Origin: an uncultured Bacteroidia bacterium
GTDB taxonomy: Bacteria > Bacteroidota > Bacteroidia > Bacteroidales > ML635J-15
Assembly: GCA_902776565.1 (NCBI GenBank)
Contig: CACYQN010000002.1
Location: 62,001-126,000, forward strand
Length of the DNA stretch: 64,000 nt
Reading direction: 5' to 3'
Of the stretch, positions 18,421 to 26,411 are shown one piece after another. The position numbers and the translations under genes were made by a program. Each line of letters starts with the position of its first letter. Position 1 is the first letter of the stretch. The notes under the pieces are model-generated. The model ran no database searches. It saw only the letters and a list, made by a program, of their open reading frames with translations, and was not told the DNA's origin.

Positions 18421-20178
18421 TTATACCTGCGTAAAATCGCCGTCGCTTAACATTCCGGCAACCTCGGGATTGTTTTTCTTGAGTTCGTCGAGACGCTCCG
18501 AAGTTGTCTTTGCCACCTCGGTGTTTTTCTCTACAAGGTTTTCGTCAACTACAAAATTAAAATTGAAACTGCCATTGTCGAGTTTTGTGCGTACAAAGTT
18601 CAGAATCACTTCCTTGCGTTCAGCCAAACGTATCTGCATGGCAGAATCCTCAACTTTCAGGACGTAAGCTCCAGATTCATCAACTTCGGGAATATGGTTT
18701 CTAAAATAGCTGTTCCAACGCGTTCCTGCAGGACATTTCTCAGCCACGAAAGCCAACCAAGCCTCCGTAACATCGGAACTGGAAAATTCCTTATTGCCCC
18801 AGTTTGCCACCGAAGTAGCAACTTGAGCCGTCTTTTCTGCATTGGAAGCATTGGGCGTTCCGCCAAGACCTACAATCTTGTTGAGCAAGCCCGACTTTGT
18901 GCCATCAGTCTGCGGAATATTGCTAACTGATTGCGGTTTAGGTTGCTCTGGCTGTATAGGCTTTGGTGCAACTGGTGCCGGTGCAGGCTTCTGCTCCTGT
19001 GCAACTGGCTTTGACACAACTGGTTGTGGCTGTGATTGCGCAACCGAAGGTTTCGGTGCCTGCTGCTGCGGAAGAGCAAATACCGATGACGAAATATTGC
19101 AAATCTTGAGCAACGACAACTCCACCAGAAGCCTCTTGTTCTGCGAAGTCCTGTAGCTCATATCGCAGGAGTTAGCAATCTGTATAGCATTGAAAAGGAA
19201 CGGAACCGAACACTTCTGTGCAAACTGAAGATATTTTTCCTTGGTCTTGTCGCCAACTTCAATCAAATTTATCGTATTGGGGTCCTTGCAAACCAGCAAA
19301 TCGCGGTAATGCGAAGCTAGTCCGTTTATGAAATATCCGCCTTCAAAACCTTTCTTCAACACATCGTCGAAAATGTTAAGAGCCTCGGCGTAATTGCCTG
19401 CCAATAATGCATCGGTAATCTTGAAATATATCTCATAATCAAGCACATTCAAGTTCTTGATTGTATCCTGATAAGTTATATTCCGTCCGCAGAAACTTAC
19501 TATCTGGTCGAATATTGAAAGTGCGTCACGCATAGCGCCGTCGGCTTTCTGCGCTATCACATGCAACGCATCCGACTCAGCCTCAATGCCTTCCTGCTTT
19601 GCCACATACTCCAGTTGCTTACGGATGTCCTCGACACTGATGCGGTTGAAATCAAAAATCTGGCAACGAGAAAGGATAGTCGGCAAAATCTTGTGTTTTT
19701 CGGTAGTTGCAAGTATGAAAATGGCGTGCTTTGGCGGTTCTTCCAGAGTCTTCAGGAATGCGTTGAAAGCAGCCTGCGACAACATGTGAACTTCGTCGAT
19801 GATATACACGCTGTACGAACCGAGCTGCGGCGGTATGCGCACTTGGTCAATAAGGGCGCGGATGTCTTCCACCGAGTTGTTTGAAGCGGCATCAAGTTCG
19901 TGAATATTGAACGACCTCGACTCGATAAATGCACGGCACGACTCGCACTCATTGCAGGGCTCGTGGTCGGGCGTAGGATTGCTACAGTTTATGGTCTTTG
20001 CGAAAATTCGCGCACAAGTAGTCTTACCAACGCCACGCGGACCGCAAAAAAGGTATGCCTGACCGAGCTGGTTGTTCTTTATGGAATTTTTCAGAGTTTG
20101 CGTAATAGCATCCTGTCCCACAACCATTTCAAAGGTATCGGGACGGTATTTTCTGGCTGATACAATGTATTCGTCCAT
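18421..20178 (-). CDS. dnaX: DNA polymerase III subunit gamma/tau
   Basis: The ATG at 20178 (MDEYIVSARKYRP) is preferred to a TTG at 20199, since the family starts at this motif. Walker A is GPRGVGKTTCARIFAKT, the zinc ligands are in CSNPTPDHEPCNECESC, the Walker B/DEVH motif is IIDEVHMLSQ and the sensor 1 region has LSRCQIFDF. A Gln/Pro-rich linker lies at about residues 375-440, followed by a tau-like C-terminal region. It loads the sliding clamp and organises the replisome. I saw no clear slippery site for a programmed frameshift. Confidence 0.96.
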   Translation of the reverse strand: MDEYIVSARKYRPDTFEMVVGQDAITQTLKNSIKNNQLGQAYLFCGPRGVGKTTCARIFAKTINCSNPTPDHEPCNECESCRAFIESRSFNIHELDAASNNSVEDIRALIDQVRIPPQLGSYSVYIIDEVHMLSQAAFNAFLKTLEEPPKHAIFILATTEKHKILPTILSRCQIFDFNRISVEDIRKQLEYVAKQEGIEAESDALHVIAQKADGAMRDALSIFDQIVSFCGRNITYQDTIKNLNVLDYEIYFKITDALLAGNYAEALNIFDDVLKKGFEGGYFINGLASHYRDLLVCKDPNTINLIEVGDKTKEKYLQFAQKCSVPFLFNAIQIANSCDMSYRTSQNKRLLVELSLLKICNISSSVFALPQQQAPKPSVAQSQPQPVVSKPVAQEQKPAPAPVAPKPIQPEQPKPQSVSNIPQTDGTKSGLLNKIVGLGGTPNASNAEKTAQVATSVANWGNKEFSSSDVTEAWLAFVAEKCPAGTRWNSYFRNHIPEVDESGAYVLKVEDSAMQIRLAERKEVILNFVRTKLDNGSFNFNFVVDENLVEKNTEVAKTTSERLDELKKNNPEVAGMLSDGDFTQV

Positions 20179-20262
20179 CTCAAAAATTTTAGGAGACAAA
20201 GGTAAGAATTATTTACGATTTTTGATTTACGACTTATGATTTATAGGTATTTTTTGTAACAA

Positions 20263-20292
20263 AAAAGGTCGTCCCCGTAGAAACGACCTTTT
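20263..20292 (-). terminator. Terminator downstream of rocD
   Basis: AAAAGGTCGT (20263-20272) pairs with ACGACCTTTT (20283-20292). The symmetric A/T flanks let it work in either direction. It lies 20 bases past the rocD stop. Confidence 0.8.
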
Positions 20293-20312
20293 GATATAAT
20301 CCGGAAAAAATC

Positions 20313-21533
20313 TTAGCAGAACGAAAGTATCGACTTCTTGATTCTTTCGATAGCATCGCGCAATTCTTCTTCGCTGATAACCAGAGGAGGAGCGAAGCGG
20401 ATGATGTGCTGGTGTGTCGGCTTTGCAAGAACGCCGTTTTCGGCCATCTTCAAGCAAACATCCCATGCTTCCTTGCCGTTCATAGGCTTAATGATAACTG
20501 CGTTCAACAGACCTTTACCACGAACCTTTTCAATCATCGGAGATTTAATCTTCATGATTTCTTCGCGGAAAATCTTGCCGAGGTATTCTGCTCTTTCGGT
20601 GAGCTTTTCTTCCTTGATAACTTCCAAAGCAGCGATACTTACGCGGGTTGCCAATGGGTTACCACCGAATGTTGAACCATGTTCACCCGGCTTTATTGTC
20701 AACATGATTTCATCGTCTGCCAATGCTGCCGAAATCGGGAATACGCCACCGCCGAGAGCCTTACCGAGGATAAGGATGTCGGGACGAACGCCTTCGTGGT
20801 CGCAAGCAAGCATCTTACCTGTACGAGCGATACCGCACTGTACTTCGTCTGCCATGAACAATACGTTGTACTTCTTGCAGATGTCGTAGCATTTCTTGAG
20901 GTAGCCTTCGTCTGGAACATAAACACCAGCTTCGCCCTGGATAGGTTCAAGAAGGAAACCAGCAACCTTGTCACCCTTTTCTGCGAGTACCTTTTCCAAA
21001 GCAGCAGGATCGTTGTAAGGTATGCGGATGAAACCAGGAGTCAAAGGACCGTAGTTTGCGTATGAATCTGGGTCGTTCGACATGGTGATGATGGTGATTG
21101 TACGTCCGTGGAAGTTGCCTTCGCAGCATACTATCAAAGTTTCATCGTTTGGAATACCCTTAACAACAGTACCCCAGCGGCGAGCGAGCTTAAGAGCTGT
21201 TTCGTCAGCTTCTGCACCTGAGTTCATCGGGAGAACCTTGTCGTATCCGAAGTATTTGGTTACGTATTCTTCCCATTCGCCAAGGCAGTCGTTGTAGAAT
21301 GCTCTTGAACTCAATGTGAGCTTCTGAGCCTGGTCGGTGAGAGCCTTAACGATTTTCGGGTGGCAGTGACCCTGGTTAACTGCTGAATATGCAGAAAGAA
21401 AATCATAGTATTCCTTTCCTTCAACGTCCCAAACCTTTGCGCCTTTAGCCTTTGCAAAAACTACTGGTAGCGGATGATAGTTGTGTGCTCCGTACTTTGC
21501 TTCCAGTTCGATGTAATCTTTTGAAGTCTTCAT
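20313..21533 (-). CDS. rocD: Ornithine-oxo-acid aminotransferase
   Basis: A class III PLP aminotransferase of 406 residues. The PLP lysine is in [12 protein letters not shown] and the Asp of [13 protein letters not shown] contacts the pyridine nitrogen; [14 protein letters not shown] follows. [30 protein letters not shown] is typical of ornithine aminotransferase (seen here as two pieces, [14 protein letters not shown] and [12 protein letters not shown]). It converts ornithine and 2-oxoglutarate to glutamate semialdehyde and glutamate. It follows the C69 dipeptidase gene by 39 bases with no terminator between, so the two may be co-transcribed for amino-acid use. Confidence 0.93.
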   Translation of the reverse strand: MKTSKDYIELEAKYGAHNYHPLPVVFAKAKGAKVWDVEGKEYYDFLSAYSAVNQGHCHPKIVKALTDQAQKLTLSSRAFYNDCLGEWEEYVTKYFGYDKVLPMNSGAEADETALKLARRWGTVVKGIPNDETLIVCCEGNFHGRTITIITMSNDPDSYANYGPLTPGFIRIPYNDPAALEKVLAEKGDKVAGFLLEPIQGEAGVYVPDEGYLKKCYDICKKYNVLFMADEVQCGIARTGKMLACDHEGVRPDILILGKALGGGVFPISAALADDEIMLTIKPGEHGSTFGGNPLATRVSIAALEVIKEEKLTERAEYLGKIFREEIMKIKSPMIEKVRGKGLLNAVIIKPMNGKEAWDVCLKMAENGVLAKPTHQHIIRFAPPLVISEEELRDAIERIKKSILSFC

Positions 21534-21572
21534 TTTACTAATTTGTTTTTAATTTTGATTATGTTAATAAGT

Positions 21573-23288
21573 TTATTTTGCTTCCAATAGGTGTTTTGTG
21601 TCATCCTCGACAATGTGCTTGTACCAGTCGTTGCCATATTTTGGCTGCTTAACTTCCGGTGAGTAGTACTTGTAGCCTTCAGGAACTTCGCGTTCGGTCT
21701 TGATGTTGCCGTCAACATACTTTACGAACAAGCTTGCAAAGAGGTTCTGCCATGTTTGCATTGTGTTTTCCGAAGCCTTAGCCGAATATTCGGTAAGTTT
21801 CTTTGCTACATTCTGCGGATTGTTGGCTGCTTCTTCGCGAAGGTCGCCTTCAATCTTTGCGGTCTCATCCTTGAAGTTTCTGTGCAAGTCTCTTCTGACT
21901 GTTTCAATTTCAGGGTAGATGTCGCAGTAGCGTGTGTAAGCGAAGTTTGATACGAGGTTGAAAATCCAGAAAGCTGCATCCGGTTTGAATTTCATCATCG
22001 AGCCGTTGCCTTCGCGGTAAGCGTAAGGAATTTCGGTGATTGATGCGTACATAGGAACATAAACTGTTGTTGCGCAGTCGTCAACGCCAAACCAGTTGAT
22101 AGCACCAAGTACATCGGGCAAATTGCCACGCAACTGAGCTACAAACGAGAAACCGGTCTGCTGTGTTCCTGTTGCTCTTTCGTGGATGTAGTTCTTTCCG
22201 TTGTATTCCCAAGTCATTGGTCTCCAGCGATAAGGGCAGTTGAAAGGACCTGCGCCCATTCCCTTGCTCATATCGAGTTCGGTACCTTCGAGGTGGTTGC
22301 CCATGTTGTGCATAACGGTTTCGAGAGTTACTGGCTTAGCAGGCTTTACCCACAGAGGCATTCTGTTGGTTGCATAGCCGTTGGCATCGTATTCTATCTT
22401 GGTGCCCTTTGCATATTCCCAGTACTGGTCCATACCTTCGGCAACATCGTTGAAGAAAGCCCAAACGCGGATTTCGCAGAAGCGAGCGCCGCTGAAATCA
22501 ACTGGTGCGTAAGTGTCGGAGAAACTGAAATCGGCATCGTTGCCCTTGAAGTAACCCTTTTCGCGAGCAAAAGTGATAACATCGTCGGAGTAAACGCAGG
22601 TGATGTTCTTGTCGGTTAGGAGCTTGTCGATGTTCTTGAAAGTAACGACATCCTTGCTCTTCTTTGTTGCCTGCGGGAAAGTGGTGATTCTTGCCTGATT
22701 GGCGTGAGCCGAAACATATCCGTCGGGAATCATCCTTGCAACCCAAACTGCACCTTTCTGACCTTTGCCCTTGCCGATAACTTCGAGAATCCAAGCCTCG
22801 TCCTTGTCAACGATTGAGAACGATTCGCCTTCGCTGACATATCCGTACTTGCTCATAAGTTCGGTCATGACCTTTATGGCTTCGCGGGCGTTCTTTGCGC
22901 GCTGCAAAGCAAGGTAAATAAGGCTTCCGTAGTCGATGATGCCATCGCCTTCCCAGAGTTCCTCGCGACCTCCGTAAGTGGTTTCGCCGATTGCAAGCTG
23001 GTGTTCGTTGACGTTTCCAACTACATTATAGGTATGGAGAACCTGCGGGATGTCGCCGAGATATTGTCCTGTATCCCAGTTGTATATTTTCATCATTGTG
23101 CCTGGCTGGTAGTCGGCAGCAGGACGGTAGTAGAGTTCACCGTAGAGAACGTGGCTGTCGGCGGCGTAGCTGAGGAAAGCAGAACCGTCGTTTGATGCGC
23201 CCTTGGTAACAATGAAGTTCGTGCAAGCGAAACTTGCACTTGCGCTGAACATAAGCGCGATAGTCAATAGTGCGAATAATTTTCTCAT
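21573..23288 (-). CDS. Secreted C69-family dipeptidase (PepD-like)
   Basis: The ATG at 23288 (MRKLFALLT) is chosen because the signal peptide begins there; the frame's upstream extension to 23399 is non-coding in character. After a 21-residue signal the mature protein starts with Cys22 (ACTNFIVTKGAS), the N-terminal nucleophile of the C69 (Ntn-hydrolase) family. SFSIVDKDEAWILEVIGKG and the ENTMQTWQNLF tail fit the family. It probably cleaves dipeptides in the periplasm. With rocD downstream it suits peptide and amino-acid catabolism. Confidence 0.92.
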   Translation of the reverse strand: MRKLFALLTIALMFSASASFACTNFIVTKGASNDGSAFLSYAADSHVLYGELYYRPAADYQPGTMMKIYNWDTGQYLGDIPQVLHTYNVVGNVNEHQLAIGETTYGGREELWEGDGIIDYGSLIYLALQRAKNAREAIKVMTELMSKYGYVSEGESFSIVDKDEAWILEVIGKGKGQKGAVWVARMIPDGYVSAHANQARITTFPQATKKSKDVVTFKNIDKLLTDKNITCVYSDDVITFAREKGYFKGNDADFSFSDTYAPVDFSGARFCEIRVWAFFNDVAEGMDQYWEYAKGTKIEYDANGYATNRMPLWVKPAKPVTLETVMHNMGNHLEGTELDMSKGMGAGPFNCPYRWRPMTWEYNGKNYIHERATGTQQTGFSFVAQLRGNLPDVLGAINWFGVDDCATTVYVPMYASITEIPYAYREGNGSMMKFKPDAAFWIFNLVSNFAYTRYCDIYPEIETVRRDLHRNFKDETAKIEGDLREEAANNPQNVAKKLTEYSAKASENTMQTWQNLFASLFVKYVDGNIKTEREVPEGYKYYSPEVKQPKYGNDWYKHIVEDDTKHLLEAK

Positions 23289-23392
23289 CTCTATGTTTTT
23301 TAGTTTGACTGCAAATTTAATATTTATTCCAATACCAAAAGAAAATAATTTGAGGATTTGAAAATTTGAGGATTCCCGTGTTTGAATATTGA

Positions 23393-23488
23393 TTTGCATT
23401 TCAATAAAATTTATTACTTTTGTTGCAGTGTTTTGGCTAGGTGTTCGAAAGAAACTTAGCCGGCCCCTTCGGGGGCATTTTTATTTTA
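23393..23488 (+). ncRNA. Candidate short plus-strand RNA with promoter and terminator
   Basis: TTTG (23393-23396), 18 bases, TACTTTTG (23415-23422) is a strong Bacteroidota promoter. Downstream, GGCTAGGT (23435) pairs with ACTTAGCC (ends 23461), and GGCCCC-TTC-GGGGGC (23462-23476) is followed by ATTTTTATTTT, a good terminator. The transcript would be about 60 bases with no ORF. It faces the minus-strand units that follow. No RNA family is recognised. Confidence 0.45.
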
Positions 23489-23522
23489 TGCTATGTTTCG
23501 CACCACCATATAAAAGGGCTAA

Positions 23523-23607
23523 ACCATCCACAAGGGATGGTCTAGGTGACGGCTTGATTAATTCATCGCGCCGATGCAAAAGTAGTAATAAATATTTGAT
23601 TAACAAA
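23523..23607 (-). ncRNA. Candidate small RNA, unit 3 of minus-strand array
   Basis: Perfect promoter on the minus strand: TTTG (23604-23607), 19 bases, TACTTTTG (23577-23584). The RNA would start near 23570. A hairpin ACCATCC-CTTGT-GGATGGT (23523-23541) follows, then a weak T-rich stretch. The -33 TTTG lies inside the T-run of the terminator of unit 2. No ORF of note. Confidence 0.4.
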
Positions 23608-23695
23608 AAAAGTGGGCGTTACCCCACCATCCCGGCACTGCTTGAAGTTATCGCGCCACCATCGACAATCCTTAATGGAAAGCGGAGCAAAAGTA
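23605..23695 (-). ncRNA. Candidate small RNA, unit 2 of minus-strand array
   Basis: The -7 element TACTTTTG (23688-23695) sits in the same surrounding sequence as units 1 and 3. The start is near 23681. The transcript of about 77 bases ends in a compact terminator: GTGGG-loop-CCCAC on the minus strand (23612-23627) followed by seven T (23605-23611). No clear -33 match. Confidence 0.4.
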
Positions 23696-23730
23696 GTGAA
23701 AATATTTGAATGACAGATGTGTTTTATAAG

Positions 23731-23850
23731 AAAAAAGACTTCAAAACTGCCTCGTTGAACTACAATCAACGCTCTCGTTCCGAAGTCATACCTTGCCAAC
23801 CTGCCAGTCTAGGACCCGAAAGCCCTAGTCCGATTGACATCGCAAAAGTA
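23731..23850 (-). ncRNA. Candidate small RNA, unit 1 of minus-strand array
   Basis: The -7 element is TACTTTTG (23843-23850) and the start near 23836. The transcript of about 105 bases carries CTAGG...CCTAG and CGTTGA...TCAACG hairpins. It ends in GACTTC...GAAGTC (arms at 23782-23787 and 23737-23742) plus six T. A seven-codon ORF beginning ATGACTTCGGAA lies within the final stem but has no support as a gene. Confidence 0.42.
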
Positions 23851-23866
23851 GTGAAAATATTGGAAC

Positions 23867-24045
23867 AAAAAAATGTGGGCTGCTTACAATATGTAAGCAC
23901 AAATACCCACACAGCAAAAAACTGGAGGGGGAAGAGGGACTTCCCAAGCCTTGCCCAATTTTTTGCAAAAAAGGAGGCCAACGTGGGTCTCCAGTGCTTT
24001 TTGCATCGAGTCATTGCTAACCCCATACTAGGCATTACAAAATTA
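23867..24045 (-). ncRNA. Candidate small RNA, unit 0 of minus-strand array
   Basis: TAATTTTG (24038-24045) fits the -7 element. The transcript of about 165 bases could form CTGGAG/CTCCAG and GGAG/CTCC stems before T-runs. It ends in a strong terminator in which TGTGGG...CCCACA encloses TGCTTAC/GTAAGCA, followed by seven T (23867-23911). Open frames through it look like chance. Confidence 0.4.
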
Positions 24046-24087
24046 TAGATAATAATATTGTCTTGCAAGCAAATAAGTTGATTTTTT

Positions 24088-24255
24088 TCAGAACCCGAGA
24101 ATTTTTCGGATTAACCACAGAAGTAATTCAAAGCCGACTTCTCCTAAAATAAATATAATCAAGATAATGCCCGTTATAATGGAATTGTTGAAAAGACATG
24201 CTGCCAGAATGGCAACTATCGTATCTGCAACTATGTAAAATATCAGGCGTTCCAT
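24088..24255 (-). CDS. Small membrane protein, 55 residues
   Basis: ATG at 24255, stop at 24088. The product starts MERLIFYIVADTIVAILAAC and continues with a second hydrophobic stretch (SIITGIILIIFILGE) and a basic end (LLWLIRKILGF). It looks like a two-segment membrane protein. It begins 12 bases after the stop of the SYPD-repeat gene, so a two-gene operon is likely. No family recognised; the support is frame, hydropathy and position. Confidence 0.5.
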   Translation of the reverse strand: MERLIFYIVADTIVAILAACLFNNSIITGIILIIFILGEVGFELLLWLIRKILGF

Positions 24256-24267
24256 AATCGCAGAACA

Positions 24268-24576
24268 TTAATAAAGTCCGGGGTATGAATCAACAAACCT
24301 AATAGTAACGTCAGGATATGAATCCACGAAACGAATTTTGACATCGGGGTACGAATCAACGAATTTCCACAATCCGCATCTGTCAGGATAAGAGTCAACG
24401 ATTTTCACTTCAAGGTCAGGATATGAATCAACAATCTTAACATCCAAGTCGGGATATGATTCCACCACCTGTACTCGTCCATACAGCGGATGTCCCTTGC
24501 AGGTGCATTTTTCCTTGTCTATCTTCGGGGTTGCTGCCATTACAAGCGGCATAACAAAAAGCAGAATCCATTTCAT
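24268..24576 (-). CDS. Exported SYPD-repeat protein, 102 residues
   Basis: A short signal peptide (MKWILLFVMPLVMAA) leads into KCTCKGHPLYG and then six copies of a unit of about 11 residues: V-[ED]-SYPD followed by alternating hydrophobic and charged residues (VVESYPDLDVK, IVDSYPDLEVK, then FVDSYPDVKIR and FVDSYPDVTIR). The third unit carries an insert (SYPDRCGLWKF). The pattern predicts stacked beta strands. Cys residues near the N-terminus and in the insert could form a disulfide. I have seen related SFPD/SYPD repeats in other bacteria but cannot name a family or function. A promoter-like duplicated sequence lies just upstream (24599-24640). Confidence 0.8.
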   Translation of the reverse strand: MKWILLFVMPLVMAATPKIDKEKCTCKGHPLYGRVQVVESYPDLDVKIVDSYPDLEVKIVDSYPDRCGLWKFVDSYPDVKIRFVDSYPDVTIRFVDSYPGLY

Positions 24577-24598
24577 AAGACCGAATTTATTTTGATAA

Positions 24599-24640
24599 TC
24601 GAGTGCAAGTTAATGAAAATTGATGAAAGGACAAAGGAAA
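24599..24640 (-). promoter_or_regulatory. Promoter-like 42-bp sequence, copy 1 of a duplication
   Basis: This 42-bp stretch recurs at 24990-25031 with two mismatches. On the minus strand it reads TTTG (24632-24635), 19 bases, TAACTTGC, a two-mismatch version of the -7 element. The SYPD gene starts 28 bases beyond. Confidence 0.55.
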
Positions 24641-24679
24641 TGCTGATTTTTCTGTTTGAAAAATGGAAAATTGAAAGTA

Positions 24680-24802
24680 TTAACGCTTGCTGTAACGCCT
24701 TTTGAATGCATCCCACGAACTATTCTTGTCGTATTTTCCCGGATGTTTAATCCAGTCGATTGTGATATATAGTCCAACAATTATGATGATAATCGTAAGC
24801 AT
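24680..24802 (-). CDS. Small membrane protein, 40 residues
   Basis: ATG at 24802. The product is one membrane helix (MLTIIIIIVGLYITIDWI) followed by a basic tail (KHPGKYDKNSSW, FKRRYSKR). The longer open frame upstream is not used, since a perfect promoter lies inside it with its -7 element 18 bases before this ATG. The family is not recognised. The short helix plus basic tail is typical of small inner-membrane regulators, but function is unknown. Confidence 0.55.
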   Translation of the reverse strand: MLTIIIIIVGLYITIDWIKHPGKYDKNSSWDAFKRRYSKR

Positions 24803-24820
24803 AATCGAAGTCGTTTGTTG

Positions 24821-24851
24821 CAAATGTAGAAATAAAATTTGAAGCCGCAAA
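24821..24851 (-). promoter_or_regulatory. Consensus promoter of the 40-residue membrane protein
   Basis: On the minus strand TTTG (24848-24851), exactly 19 bases, TACATTTG (24821-24828). This is a perfect match to the Bacteroidota consensus. Confidence 0.75.
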
Positions 24852-24884
24852 AGGAAATTTAGGAAAAGAATGTGCGAAAAAGAC

Positions 24885-24974
24885 CTAACGGGAGTTTTTT
24901 TTCTTCCTTTCGTCCACGATAAGGAATTTGTACCCAAAGTAAACAATCAATATTAAGGCGATAAGTTCAAGCAT
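24885..24974 (-). CDS. Very small membrane protein, 29 residues
   Basis: ATG at 24974, TAG at 24885. The product MLELIALILIVYFGYKFLIV plus a charged tail (DERKKKNSR) is one membrane helix with a basic end, the same plan as the 40-residue protein next to it. It lies 21 bases after the second copy of the duplicated promoter-like sequence. Its shortness leaves chance open. Confidence 0.42.
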   Translation of the reverse strand: MLELIALILIVYFGYKFLIVDERKKKNSR

Positions 24975-24989
24975 ACCATAAAGTATTTA

Positions 24990-25031
24990 TCGAGTGCAAG
25001 TTAATGAAAATTGATGAAAGAGCAAAGGAAA
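24990..25031 (-). promoter_or_regulatory. Promoter-like 42-bp sequence, copy 2 of a duplication
   Basis: Near-identical to 24599-24640, with the same TTTG-N19-TAACTTGC layout on the minus strand. It stands in the same place relative to the ATG at 24974 as copy 1 does to the SYPD gene. Flanking bases up to about 25070 also resemble 24846-24895. Confidence 0.5.
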
Positions 25032-25092
25032 ATTTAGAAAAAGAATGAGAGGAAGATTCTAACAGAAGTTGTAATGCGGAAATAACATTTAT

Positions 25093-25268
25093 AATGTCAA
25101 CAATAGACATTACACCACAGTTGTGTCGGATTTGCAATCCGACACATGCGAGTATCAGCATTTGTAATGCGAAAACAAAATACCATTAAACGGATTAAAA
25201 ATCCTAATATTCACGTTGTCTGGATTACCGCTTGGCGCGGTGAGCTAAAGGTTGCAAATCCAGACAAC
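25093..25268. repeat. Intergenic inverted repeats in a gene-free stretch (24975-25426)
   Basis: The stretch before the next gene holds no convincing ORF. It contains AATGTC/GACATT (25093-25111), a hairpin GTGTCGGATT-TGC-AATCCGACAC (25123-25145), and GTTGTCTGGATT (25215-25226) inverted at 25257-25268. Between the last arms lies GAGCTAAAGGTTG (25242-25254), a dispersed motif found again near 33.4-33.6 kb. Confidence 0.65.
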
Positions 25269-25426
25269 CTTGTTGATTATGGGATGTGTTGATATGATGT
25301 GTTTTGCCCGATTGTGTTGTGTTTGCTTTATAAAATTTCATTTGCAAAGTTTTAACTAAATATTATGTATAAGGTACGACACCATTATATATATTTGTTT
25401 TGAAATTGATTTTAAAATTTACGGCT

Positions 25427-26287
25427 ATGAAAAAGTTGGTTTATATGCTTTCGATAGCGACAGTTGCCATTGTTATGCTATCGGCAAACGATTTGAATGC
25501 TGGCACTGCTGATTCTAATTTGTTTTCTACGAACGAAGACTTTATAGTTTCCCCCGACGGCGGAGATGCCGACCTTTATTTGGATTGTTTCGAAAACGCA
25601 GTGAAAGCCAAAGATATGGAACTTGCAGCGAAAATCGCCAATGTGCTGTACGGTTTGGATATGAACGAAGTCCAGCAGAAACGCTTCTCGAAGATTGAGG
25701 ATATGATTTCCAAGAAGGACTACCGCATTTACCGCGACAATTTGAGATACTTTTCATCAAAGTCATCTACCGTGCAGGACGACGGCTACTACGATTTCTA
25801 CGTTGAACCGTACAACGAGCAGGGAAGCACCGACTTTGACACCGACGACGATTCGGCATTTGTAGATGAGATGATTGACGCGTTCGCATCGTTTTTCAAC
25901 GATTTGGGAACTGCTGATTCTTCGTCGTACCACTACGAAAGGCACGATAGTTTGGACAATGGCGGCTTTGTAGATGTGTTTGTCGATACGTTTGGCAAAT
26001 ATTGGTTTGACGATGGTTCCGACGGTGAAATGCAACAGAAACGTTCCAACAGCAGAGCCGAAATAGATGCACTGCTCGACGACTACGAAAACTACGTCGG
26101 GCTTTCTGTGGATGCACTGCGCCGTGTGATTTCGGGTGAAGAATCAGCCTTGAAGGACTTTGAGGAATTCAGCGAAAAGGCCTCATCGGCATCGGAAAAG
26201 ATAAGCAGACAGAGCAACGAGATGACATCCGCCCAGTTCAAACGGTATCTGCACATTCTGGGAAATATGGTCACGGGAATGTTCTAA
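25427..26287 (+). CDS. Secreted acidic protein of unknown function
   Basis: The ATG at 25427 (MKKLVYMLSIATVAIVMLSA) starts a clear signal peptide; an in-frame TTG at 25400 is rejected because TATATTTG at about 25390, a likely -7 element, lies just before it. The mature protein is about 265 residues. It has a helical part near residues 40-85 (FENAVKAKDMELAAKIANVLYG), a middle rich in Asp, Ser and Tyr, and a helical C-terminus with many Ser and Glu (EFSEKASSASEKISRQ). No domain is recognised. It may be a structural or calcium-binding exported protein, but this is a guess from composition. Confidence 0.7.
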   Translation: MKKLVYMLSIATVAIVMLSANDLNAGTADSNLFSTNEDFIVSPDGGDADLYLDCFENAVKAKDMELAAKIANVLYGLDMNEVQQKRFSKIEDMISKKDYRIYRDNLRYFSSKSSTVQDDGYYDFYVEPYNEQGSTDFDTDDDSAFVDEMIDAFASFFNDLGTADSSSYHYERHDSLDNGGFVDVFVDTFGKYWFDDGSDGEMQQKRSNSRAEIDALLDDYENYVGLSVDALRRVISGEESALKDFEEFSEKASSASEKISRQSNEMTSAQFKRYLHILGNMVTGMF

Positions 26288-26411
26288 AAACATACATACA
26301 ACTAGCAAAAATCTAAGCTAAACCCACATTTATAAACTTTTCTTCAAAAATATTCTTCTGTTCAAATAAAAATCATTATCTTTAACCGATTTTTTTGCAG
26401 AGGAATTTTTA

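Noticed and set aside
18421-20178. Programmed frameshift in dnaX
   Set aside because: I looked for an A-run slippery site with a downstream stem near the linker and saw none that was convincing.
23563-24068. Two minus-strand open frames of 78 and 100 codons
   Set aside because: They run across the repeated promoter and terminator structures, and both contain SNIFTTFA only because the promoter sequence is repeated. They are better explained by the RNA-like units.
24967-25161. 64-codon minus-strand open frame
   Set aside because: Covers a hairpin (25123-25145) and the duplicated promoter, and its product has no signal or domain.
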